DNA of 64,000 nt from contig NC_089313.1 of the NCBI RefSeq assembly GCF_036669915.1, positions 4,071,085 through 4,135,084 of the forward strand, given 5' to 3'. Position numbers and translations under genes: made by a program. How positions within the stretch are numbered: the first letter of the stretch is position 1; each line of letters begins with the position of its first letter. Below the pieces are notes generated by a model. It was not told where the DNA came from. It did not search any database and worked only from the letters and a program-made list of their open reading frames with translations. Source of the DNA: Pocillopora verrucosa (Eukaryota; Cnidaria; Anthozoa; Scleractinia; Pocilloporidae). This document shows, in pieces, positions 39,301-48,161 of this stretch.

Positions 39301-42300
39301 AAGGTTCTCAGGGCAGACCATCTACTGCGGGCCAGTGGGTCAGTCTTGCAAGAAGTCGGTCAGTCAATCAGTCAGTCAATCATTCTTTTTATCTGCCCGT
39401 CAGTCAGTCTGTCAGTCATTTCATCAGTCAGTCAGACATTCGCTCAGTCCATAAGTAATGCGGTCGATCATTCATTCCATCAAGATTAATATCTCTTCAG
39501 CCAACCAGGGCAATAATTAATTTATCTTTCTTCCAACGTTGAGTTGTCGTAAATAGATGATTGCCATATTTTGAAATTCATATAGCTGACGCATATATGT
39601 ACCTTACGGATTATACCTGCAGTAGATTTGACAGGCCACATCGATATAAACTTAAACGTCGCCAAAGAAAAAGTCACGGATGAAGAGATAAGCAGGAATT
39701 TGTTTTGTCATAAGCTTGTTCCTTACTTACCAGCCACACCCTTTATTTCAGGCATAACCGAATACTTAGTGATTCTTCGTTACCAAAACAAGTTGTGGAC
39801 CGACAACCTTTACGTCCCGGGAACTCCCAGGTACCAAGCTCTCAGCAGACATATCCAAGAAGCGGTAAGCGACAGAATAATTTCGCAATGCTTTTTTTTT
39901 TAATCGATAGAGCTACCTTAAGTGACCATTAAAAACATTATCCGGATAACCCATTACGCCACAGTGTCTGGCGACTATTCCCTTCTCTTCGTCTTTATCC
40001 CATTAAATCGATCAACGTCCATTCTCTTAAAATGTCAGTAATAATGTAACACACGTGAACTGATGAAAGAAGCAGATGTAAAAATTAAAATCCATCCAAT
40101 AAGTGATCAGGCTTAGTAGCCCGGCCAGGTAGGATATCTTTGGTGTGATAGAGCCGACCTTGTTTCTAAACATTTTCGTTTGATCGACAGCTTCTAGATG
40201 TATACGGTGACTTTGATTGGTTTGAACAAGTCACGGTGGATCACTTCAGGTAAGACTGGAACGATACAAGTTGTGGGAGCCACGTGATGCTTTCATTGTG
40301 AAGATCTTTTGCATAACAAGCCACAACATAGAAATACCTCAATTTTTGTTAAATCCGAAGTAACAGAAAAATACGAATCTTGGTTAGCAATAAATCAATA
40401 GTTGGTTCCCACAAACATAACTAGGAGTGGCAAATAGCCGAATTCGAAAATCGGCGAGACCCCAAGAATTCCTTATTATCACTGTAGCTATACTCAAATG
40501 AGTGCAAGGTACTTTTAATTGCATGGAAATGTTGTCTACCAGTTGTTAGCCCTTTCTCGAATTCATTTTGCGATGTATCAGCTTCTACATCGCAATGTTT
40601 TCAAATTTCAGCGATCATACACAGACTTCTGTCATCCACAACGATAACTCTAAGCTGGGCTAACCTAGAACGAAGAGTATCGGCTTTACGAACAAATCCC
40701 TGAGTCTGACTTCGCAACACATCCCAAGAGCTGAAACTGTTTCAAAATCAGTCAAAAAGTTTGCGATACATACAATTCGTTAAGGTACCATTCGCCATTC
40801 CCAATGCCATTTCTAGTTAATTCCAATAGCTCCTACTCCTTCTTTACATTTTGTCAATCAGCTGGAACCTTCAATTCTCACTCACAATTCTACTTTTTCA
40901 TATAGCAAAGGGGATGAAGACAAAATCCTGGCATACTTCAAACTACGCTTCACTCCTGATGACACCTCCCCAGCTGATCCGATCCAGTTTCTCCGAGACT
41001 CTATTCAGGGAAATGGCGCCTCAAAAAGAAGTGTCATCACCGGAACTCTTCATGGGGAAAAAGTTCAGCTTGTTAACGCTACTTTGATTGTGGGTGAGTG
41101 TTCAGAAAAGGAAAAAAACACCAAGTGCAGGTGTACAATGAAATGAATACCTCTTGCACTGTGATTGGACGTTTTGTATGATCTATTGGAATACAGATGC
41201 ATGATGCCATGCGGTTCGTTTCTCGTTTCGTTGTTACCACATTTTGAATTTACGCCACTTTTCAAGTGAAACTGCAACACGGAATCTACCGGATAAATAG
41301 AATGCGGCGAGGGTCAAAAGGCCACGCAATCAGCTGTTCCATTTGCCAATGCGTGTTTGACGCGCACCCTCTTTTGAGCCCCACAGTCCGTTGAGCTTTA
41401 CTCGCTCGCGTCAAGTTGAGTCCCATTTCGCTTTCACCAGTGTGGCAAAGGTTATCAGCAATTTATTATTTTTAGAAACCTTGGGTAAATTAAATGGAAA
41501 ATCATCAAGTTTACGAACTGTTCCCTTGTCTAGTTAAATGTATACAGAGATATTTGTTCTTTGTTTCTTCGGAGGGTGGAATGTCTGTCTTAATTAAAAA
41601 CTAATGCTCCTATTGAATTTGTTTCCTGCAGTGGACCAGACTCCAGAGACATGTCCCAGTTATTGCATGAGTTCGCAATGCATGCCGGCCGCCTGTAGCC
41701 CATGGTGCTGTGATTCATTTGGCCAGCAGTTTTTCCAAAGCTCTTATGGAGCACCACAACAACCTGGTTACAACATGGTTGGTTCTCCAGCAGGCCAAAT
41801 ACAAGGTTATCCCCCACCAAACCCCTTTTCAGCCCCTCAGCAAGCCCAGTTTCAGTACCGACCTCAACCACAGCCCGCTTACCCGATCCTTCCGCGGCAA
41901 CAGCCATATCAGTACCCAATTTCACCCCCTCAATACCCATTACCACCTCAACCGCAGCCGTACCAATATCCAGTTCCACCTCGGCCACAACAACGCCAAT
42001 ACCAACCACAAACTCCCATCCGGTCCCCTTACCCAGTCCCTCTACGACCGCAAACGTATCCTTTCCCAATCCCTGTGCAACCACAACAGATTCGTTACCA
42101 GGTTCCGCAAAGACCAGCCACACTTCCATCGCCACAGTTCTTAATTCTACCGCGTCAACCACAACCCCAACACCAAGCACCACAGCCATACCAGGCTATC
42201 CCAAGGCCAGCGTATCCGCAGCCCTGGCCTGTTTTTCCGCAGCCTCAGCAGATGATTCAGCAGCCTCCACCACAGTTCTTGCAAATGGGCCAAAATACAA

Positions 42301-42998
42301 AGGAGAAGCAGAAGCCACAAGCTGGTCAAGGGAAGTCACCGGTACAACTACAAGGGGTGGTCACCTCGTACCCCTTCCAGCAGCCATACCAGCCCGTGCC
42401 AAATCCTCCGATGCCTTTCTACCAGCCAACCTTCCAGCAATACTATCAACCCACAGTTGCGGCTTCCAAGCCACGTTCACAAAGTAAAGAGAAGGGGAAG
42501 GAGTCAGAGAAGGAATCTGAGAGCGGCAAAGAAAAGTCTCACGAGAAACCTCCGCCAGTCACTATACCACAGCCAACCTATCCTTATTTTGGATATCCTC
42601 CACAGTCTTCCTACCCTTACTATTCCACTCCCATGCCATCAACTCAGACACCTTGGAAGATAAGAATCTACAGACCTGCCTTAACTATTCCCCGTTCATC
42701 GCCTCTTCCCCTGATTAACACGGGATATCCGATTCCAAATATGCAGCAACCAGCCTATCAGTCATACCCTGTTCCCCCTCCGCAGTATCGGCTACCACCC
42801 GCTGGTCTACAGCCCGCATCTCCAGGGCTTCGACCTTTAGAACAAAGACCATTGTATCCACAAGTCAGCCCTCCTCAACTAGGTTATCCGATGCAACCAC
42901 CCTTGCCAGTCAGTCCCTATCGGCCGCCCTTTCCTTACCCCAACCCGTATCCCGGCGTACAAATCCCGCAAACAGCTCCTGTACGGGGGCGTAAGTGA
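36340..42998 (+). CDS. Secreted CAP - C-type lectin - SEA protein with minicollagen-type Cys motif and Pro/Gln/Tyr-rich tail (NOWA-like)
   Basis: Nine exons: 36340-36436, 37088-37519, 37861-37887, 38008-38168, 38838-39057, 39623-39864, 40191-40249, 40906-41093, 41632-42998; 2793 nt, 930 residues. Signal peptide 1-19. CAP domain ~34-175 (YRLMHAAAPL, WYNQIRFYDF, FTQLVW..., NPPGN); the usual GHFTQ is SYFTQ here, so one conserved His is missing. C-type lectin ~187-311 (CPNGYKLYNNICYKY, WIGV, NW, FVCK). SEA-like ~360-470. Then six cysteines spaced C-x3-C-x4-C-x4-C-x3-CC (483-502), close to the minicollagen pattern. A ~430-residue Pro/Gln/Tyr-rich tail is broken by a Lys/Glu/Ser patch at ~754-782. 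CAP, lectin and minicollagen-type Cys motifs together are known in Hydra NOWA of the nematocyst wall; the SEA domain and single Cys motif differ. Exon 6 may instead start at 39752; 42991 could be a further splice donor. Confidence 0.9.
37676..37806 (+). repeat. tRNA-derived SINE in a NOWA-like gene intron
   Basis: GTTCAGTGATAGAGCATCCC resembles an A-box and GAAGGTTTTACTCCGAGT a decayed B-box. They are followed by the TTTTGTCTGAGCATACTTGTG and AACATCTTTCT tail type seen after the SINE at 54858. Confidence 0.6.
39346..39455 (+). repeat. Degenerate (GTCA)n tetranucleotide tract
   Basis: Runs of CAGT/GTCA units interrupted by single-base changes, in the intron after the C-type lectin exons. Unequal spacing and lack of spacers rule out a CRISPR-like array. 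Confidence 0.8.
41652..41711 (+). other. Minicollagen-type cysteine-rich motif within the NOWA-like gene
   Basis: Twenty codons hold six cysteines as C-PSY-C-MSSQ-C-MPAA-C-SPW-CC. The classical minicollagen cysteine-rich domain is C-x3-C-x3-C-x3-C-x3-CC with prolines before or between cysteines; two spacers here are one residue longer. Such domains form the intermolecular disulfide network of the nematocyst wall. The motif opens the last exon and leads straight into the Pro-rich tail, as the minicollagen motif flanks polyproline in minicollagens. Confidence 0.75.
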
Positions 42999-44224
42999 TG
43001 AACTTGGCTTCTAAAAAAAAGTTTGAAAACTGATAATGGATTATTTCTCAGGGAATGAAATATGAAACGTTGTCATATTCAAGATATATGCTTCAAATTT
43101 GTACAAAGAGCTTAAGAAGTTTCAACTAGGGAATAACTTATTGATATTAATCAATACATTATGTCATAGCTCAGATGACGCAGTTTTGATTGATTCTGAG
43201 ACACAGGTGGAGTCTCCCAAAACGGTACATCCTCATTGCTGAAGCAAGTTCGGGTGACTTTCTTCTTTTCTCCTTATGAAGGGTTTAGCTTAGCTAAGCA
43301 ACTTAAATCTCTTCCCGGAAGAAATTCAAGATGAAAAACTGCCATCAATTTCGCCTGTAAATAAATATTTACTGTACATGGGACACATTTGCATGCCGGT
43401 TATAATAGCTAAGAATTATTGCGGTAAAAAAAGATCGTTATGTAAATATAATGATCTGTATCGTATTGTCTTCAGCCAGGGCGATAGCAAAGCTTTAATT
43501 GTTACTGTTGATGTCGTTTTTCTCTCTTTTTTTTTTTTTATTGGAGTACTGTCTTAGTGGCCGATGCCTAATTCATGTTCAGTATAAACAAAGATCCATT
43601 TCATTTGAATTTGCCGCTTCATTGTGTTCGATTCCTCAAGGTCATATTCCTTGTTTCTTCAAATAAGCGCCCAGATGCTTATTTAAAATTTCGGTTGAGA
43701 GAAGGGTGCGGCCCTTATTGGAAGCAGAGCGCTTAATAGTCGGGGGGGGGGGAGGGAGGGGGGCGATTATTATTCTCATGCGCTGATTCCGTTGTAGTTT
43801 AAACAAAAATGTTTGAATAAAGTGACAATGGAAACATGCTGTCCTTAAATCTCTAATATTTAAAAAAATGAGGGAGGAGTGGAGGTGCTTACTCGAGAGG
43901 GGCGCTTGTTTGGCATATTATGGTTTAGGGGGTGGGAGGAAGCTTATTAGAGCGTGGGCGCTTTTTGAATCTCTTGTGCAACTGGACGACTTGTGACATA
44001 AAGACTGATAAATCTGTGAGATAGAGCAGTTTCCTCAACATTGCAATGCTTAAAACACATATTTTATGAAAGATTCCAAAGGTTTTCTTTCCTCTCTTTT
44101 CAGTGCTTTGTCCAAAGCCTTCCCCCCCCCCCCCCAAGAGAAAATTAACTAGCATGCACTGCGGACTTTATGCATTTAATGTCCTAAACTAAAAACCAGT
44201 CTCTCCGATTACGCAATCAAAAAG
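42999..44224. other. Region between the NOWA-like gene and the exonuclease gene
   Basis: Probably 3' UTR of the NOWA-like gene at the left (AATAAA around 43370). It then holds a diverged family D element (43655-43975) with G-runs, and a 15-base C-run near 44121. No gene is seen. Confidence 0.5.
43655..43975. repeat. Family D element, diverged copy
   Basis: Contains AATAAGCGCCC at the left, then GGTGCGGCCCTTATTGG, AGCGCTTAATAG, AGGTGCTTACTCGAGAGGGG, GGCGCTTGTTTGG and GGGCGCTTTTTGAA at the right. These are the same unit type as 28957-29487. The terminal repeats are no longer recognisable and poly-G runs have expanded inside. Confidence 0.6.
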
Positions 44225-44257
44225 ATGGCGACTGTGTTGCACCACGTGGCGACATAA
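44225..44257 (+). promoter_or_regulatory. Short upstream ORF / AAGATGGCGAC initiator-type motif before the exonuclease gene
   Basis: ATGGCGACT...TAA encodes ten codons and closes 65 bases before the main ATG. Its start sits in AAGATGGCGAC, which matches the YY1-type element often found at metazoan promoters, so it may be a transcription-start element and not a translated uORF. Confidence 0.4.
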
Positions 44258-44322
44258 CAGTTGGCTCATATTTGCCACTTCTTACCGTTTCACCATTCAT
44301 CATTGCACGAGGAGATTTTGGT

Positions 44323-44991
44323 ATGGAAGTGTCAGATACAAGCGACTCAAACTGCGTGAAAAATCGAAAATTTGCTAGTTCTGATACAGTACACAGTGAT
44401 TGGAAAAAGTCGAAAATGTTAAGTCCTGTTGCCTTAGACTGTGAGATGGTTGGCGTTGGTGGCGAGAAGACGAGTGCTTTAGCTCGGTGTAGCGTTGTTA
44501 ACTACGACGGTGACGTTCTTTACGACGTTCATGTCAAACCTGATAAACCTATTACAGACTATAGAACACAGTGGAGCGGAATACGACCCATAGACATGGA
44601 CAATGCGATCTCCTTCCGATTGGCAAGGAAAAGAGTCAAAAGATTAATAAAGAAGCGTAAACTCGTGGGACATGCGTTACAGTTCGATCTGAAAGTTCTA
44701 AAGCTTAAACATCCTTCGGATCTTGTCAGAGACACTTCAAAGCACATACCGTTACGAGCCTTGGCCGGTTTTCCGCGAAATTCTACGCCATCTTTAAAAC
44801 GACTTACCAGACAGTTGTTGAAGTGGGACATTCAGGTGAACGAACATTGTTCCGTGGAAGATGCTAGAGCTGCTATGCTGTTGTATAGGAAGTGTGAGGT
44901 TCAGTGGGAAAAGGACATTAAAGGCAAAGGCGGTCAGTCTTATTTGGAAGATGCTTACTGGCCAAACTGGACAGAAGCTGCAAATTCATAA
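44323..44991 (+). CDS. ISG20/AEN-like DEDDh 3'-5' exonuclease, single exon
   Basis: 222 residues. RNA/DNA 3'-5' exonuclease of the RNase T / DEDDh superfamily. All catalytic blocks are present: Exo I ALDCEMVGVG (Asp and Glu), Exo II VGHALQFDLKVL (Asp), Exo III HCSVEDARAAM (His and Asp). ARCSVVNYDGDVLYD and ITDYRTQWSGI are typical of the ISG20 / AEN / ISG20L2 / REX4 group. The N-terminal ~45 residues are Ser/Lys-rich and unlike ISG20 itself, so AEN- or REX4-like is possible. The frame is open upstream to a TTG at 44272, but the first ATG is at 44323. AATAAA follows at 45010. No splice sites interrupt it. Which paralogue it is cannot be settled by eye. Confidence 0.9.
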   Translation: MEVSDTSDSNCVKNRKFASSDTVHSDWKKSKMLSPVALDCEMVGVGGEKTSALARCSVVNYDGDVLYDVHVKPDKPITDYRTQWSGIRPIDMDNAISFRLARKRVKRLIKKRKLVGHALQFDLKVLKLKHPSDLVRDTSKHIPLRALAGFPRNSTPSLKRLTRQLLKWDIQVNEHCSVEDARAAMLLYRKCEVQWEKDIKGKGGQSYLEDAYWPNWTEAANS

Positions 44992-45213
44992 AAATTTCTT
45001 GTGATTTAAAATAAAAAATTTCAAAGGTCATGTCAGATCTTCAATAGTAGTGCATCTAACAATTTTCGGCGGACAGTGGGGATCCTGTGCATATACAAGG
45101 CATCTTAAGTCCAAATCCCCTTTTAGGGTTTGAAAAATAAGTGAAATCTGTTAAAATTATTTTACCTTGGGCAAACAATATCTCTTTAAACAAGTGTCTA
45201 CCTCAAATTAATA

Positions 45214-45470
45214 AATGGGGTAACTTTCTAGAGGAACTGTGGTGCTGTGTTGGTGGCATGTTACAACATAATTTGGTTAACCAACTGGGTTGTTGATGCA
45301 AATTGAACATGGCAGAGAGTTTCTACAGATGCTTTTTGCTCTGATGAAGGTCTAATGCTCAATATGTCAGCTTTAGAAGCTCTCAATTGTAGCCAATATA
45401 CATCATCAGCCTAGTTGATGAAACCAAATTACCCTAACAATAGCTGTGTTCCTGCTGTTGGTATTTCTTA
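45214..45470 (+). repeat. Palindromic repeat family B, copy 2
   Basis: Opens GGGGTAACTTTCTAGAGGAACTGTGGTGCTGTG and contains ACCAACTGGGTTG, CTGATGAAGG, TGTCAGCTTTAGAAGCTCT and GTTGATGAAACCAAATTACC in the same order as 1815-1998. Confidence 0.7.
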
Positions 45471-46844
45471 GTTAAGTGTATACGAGGATGTGGTCAGGTC
45501 CCATTCTTCCTCGCAAAAAAATCAAACATTCATAGAATGTCAATTGTCTGTCACTAATATTGGTACAATCTTTTGGAGCAACACTTTTGAAGACACCTGA
45601 AAGATAAAGCAATGGATCAAAACTGTAACAAAATTTCCAAACATGAGTGGTTATCACCAACCTGATTTGAGCACTAACAGGACAGTGCATGCATCATGCT
45701 TGTAGTTGGACAGTGTACTGTACTGTAATAAGACAGTTAAAGTGACAATCAATAAGTCATGCTTGTGTAAGTGTGCATCATGCAGTTTCTTAAATTTTGT
45801 CATTGTTTTGATTAATTGGTAACAGGACTTGGTGTTGTCCAATTCAGTCAGTAATTATAAAAGTGATTGACAAATCAGATTCCTAGTTTGTGGTTGTCCA
45901 ATTTTGTTAATCACTTGTATGATTACCAACGGAATCTGACTCCACCCAGTTGTATTACCATTATAACTTGCCTAACCTGTAGTGTTAGTTGTTCATTTGG
46001 GAAAAGCCAGCTTACTCCCAAATAGGTGACTTTCTACCATAGAATTTTGTGTGCATTCATGGAAGATTGCAAAATGTGTTAAATGAAGGACATGATCTCA
46101 GTCATTGTGGGGAATTTGAAAGCATTGAGGAAGGGTTACTGGTAGGTCAAGTACCCAATTAAAAATATAAAGATCTTTGCACAATGACAAAGCCAGCATT
46201 CTTACTACATGGGCTGTTGTGATAATGAGCTGTTTGTGCACAGTTTGAGCTTCATTTGACTAAATATTCAACATCAGTTGCCAATTTGGAAACCTTCACT
46301 TGACAGTCAGATATACAAAGTGGTGTATGCTCAGGTTACTTATTGTTAAGATCAGAAGATAGATTTTGATAAACATTTTTTCCTAATAGTGTCTTTTGAA
46401 AAAAATCCTTCTTAAACTTTCCCAAGAGCAACATGGTGAAAATATGTTTTGTGTTACTTCACATAGAGTTTACAACACTACCATCTTTAGAAAAAAAGAT
46501 GCATCACTATAAAGCATGAACGTGGGTTATTATACCCAAAAAAGAAACAAAATTCACAGTTATGGAAATATGGATCTAACTCATTCCTGAAACAAGTTTG
46601 CAAAATGCTGTAATGAAGGGTCATTAACTCAAAGGTCTTTTCAATTAAAAAAAAAACCAGAAAGAATAATCTTTAAAAACAAAATATACCCATGAGTAAA
46701 ATCTAATTTGATGATCAAGAGAGTTGTATACACTAGTGCAAAGATTTTCCCCATTGACGACTTTGAATACACATAAAACCATATAGGTGAAGTGCAGATT
46801 AAGAATTGAATTTGAAAGCAATCTTTCACAGTAATGAACACACT

Positions 46845-46975
46845 AATTATGCAGTGGTGAAAATAAGGGCTTAAAAAAATTCAGGCCTGTATGGGATTTG
46901 AACCCATGAAATCCCAAGCAGGGCCTCATTTTTTTCCCTATGCATGACAGGTATGCTCCATTACAATACAGTAAG
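46845..46975 (-). repeat. SINE-like element with B-box, reverse orientation
   Basis: On the minus strand: TAATGGAGCATACCTGTCAT, then GGGTTCAAATCCCATACAGG (a good B-box), then a GCCTGAATTTTTTTAAGCCC hairpin tail. The inserted spacer makes it too long for a functional tRNA gene. Confidence 0.6.
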
Positions 46976-47507
46976 TCATATTTCACAGTTAAGAAAATAT
47001 TCATAGTAGTAACTACACATGCATGTGTGAAGGGTTCACAATTTATGGACTTATGATAATTCTGAGGACTTCCATAAATGTAAGTTGTATGTTGTGGCCT
47101 CTGGCAAATATGAAGACCATCGCTGTGAGAATAAGAGTGTCATGTTTGATTGTATCTGTGATTTATTTGAGAGCTAGAGGTGAAGGGCCTGTGATGGAGT
47201 GTTTTAAAGTAACTGGCACAGCATCTTTGGTATATTCCATGTATAAAATTTTAATTTATTTGTTATTATCCCAAATATATATTACTTCAGTCTGCTCAGT
47301 TTTTGCAAGACTAATTAAATACCTAATTAAAACATGAATGAGTAAAAGCATTTGGGATAGAGTTACTTGTAATTTATGTGATTTCCCTTTTTCTCAAAAA
47401 ATGAGTTATGATTGCTTCATAGAGGTCATGTGACCCTCACCAGAAATACAACTTAAATATTACTACTACAAAAGCCAAAGTGTGATTGTAATAAAAGTTT
47501 AGGCATC

Positions 47508-47710
47508 AACCCTTTAACTCCCAAAATCTGATTGCTATTTCTCCCCTCTAGGTGCGACACATCTCCTTGTTAATTAGTTATGAGAATTTTGGTGTTAGAT
47601 CAAGATAATGACTTCTACCAGACAAGTTTGAGTTTTCTCATTACCTGTTAGCTGTATGATATGTGAAAATTATAGGGAGAAGTTACATGTTCTGGACGTT
47701 TATGAGTTAT
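47508..47710 (+). repeat. MITE-like family A, copy
   Basis: Starts AACCCTTTAACTCCCAAAAT and keeps TCTCCCCTCTAGGTGC, CTTGTTAATTAGTTATGAGA, TTTGGTGTTAGATCAAGATA and GGGAGAAGTTACATGTT. The right terminus is decayed. Confidence 0.75.
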
Positions 47711-48161
47711 GTCTCATAATTGTACTTTGAATACAATGTTAATTACCACTTAAATAACAAGTAAAGCTTGTATTTTGAAAATGCTTTGTGTACAAAAGTG
47801 ACATCCCTGCCACAGATTTGTTTCACTCGCAGCAGAGATAACATTTGCATAGTATGACTAAATGTACTGCAGATAAAAAAGTATGATGCAGGTTTTTTCC
47901 CAAAAATTTCAAACAATTTACATTGATGCTAAAGAATCTAATGTAAACCATTTTTTCCCTTTCTTTATGTTGCTCCACAACATACATGTAAAAACCCCAA
48001 GCATTGAAGATTTTCCTCTTCAAATGATTCCCTGACAGGATGCTGTCAACTAATTTAGGTGCCTCTTGGAATTATGCATGCATTGAATTTCAAAATACAT
48101 GTCTTTTTTCTTTTTTTTTGCACACAGGTATAGGAGGCAATAAATTATAAACAACTTTGAA

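Larger units (their letters stand above)
44992..48161. other. Intergenic region between convergent exonuclease and BPNT2 genes
   Basis: 3 kb without a supportable gene; the ORF at 47023-47337 has no family features. It contains a family B palindromic repeat (45214-45470), a SINE-like element in reverse (46845-46975) and a family A MITE (47508-47710), plus the 3' UTRs of both flanking genes. Confidence 0.55.

Noticed and set aside
39346..39455. Repeated CAGT units resembling a repeat array (CRISPR-like)
   Set aside because: Units are 4 bases with no spacers; an ordinary degenerate microsatellite in an animal intron.
41590..42189. 200-codon antisense ORF opposite the Pro/Gln/Tyr exon
   Set aside because: It is the mirror of low-complexity proline codons on the plus strand; no promoter, splice or domain evidence.
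47023..47337. 104-codon plus ORF
   Set aside because: No family features, no splice signals, ordinary A+T-rich intergenic composition.
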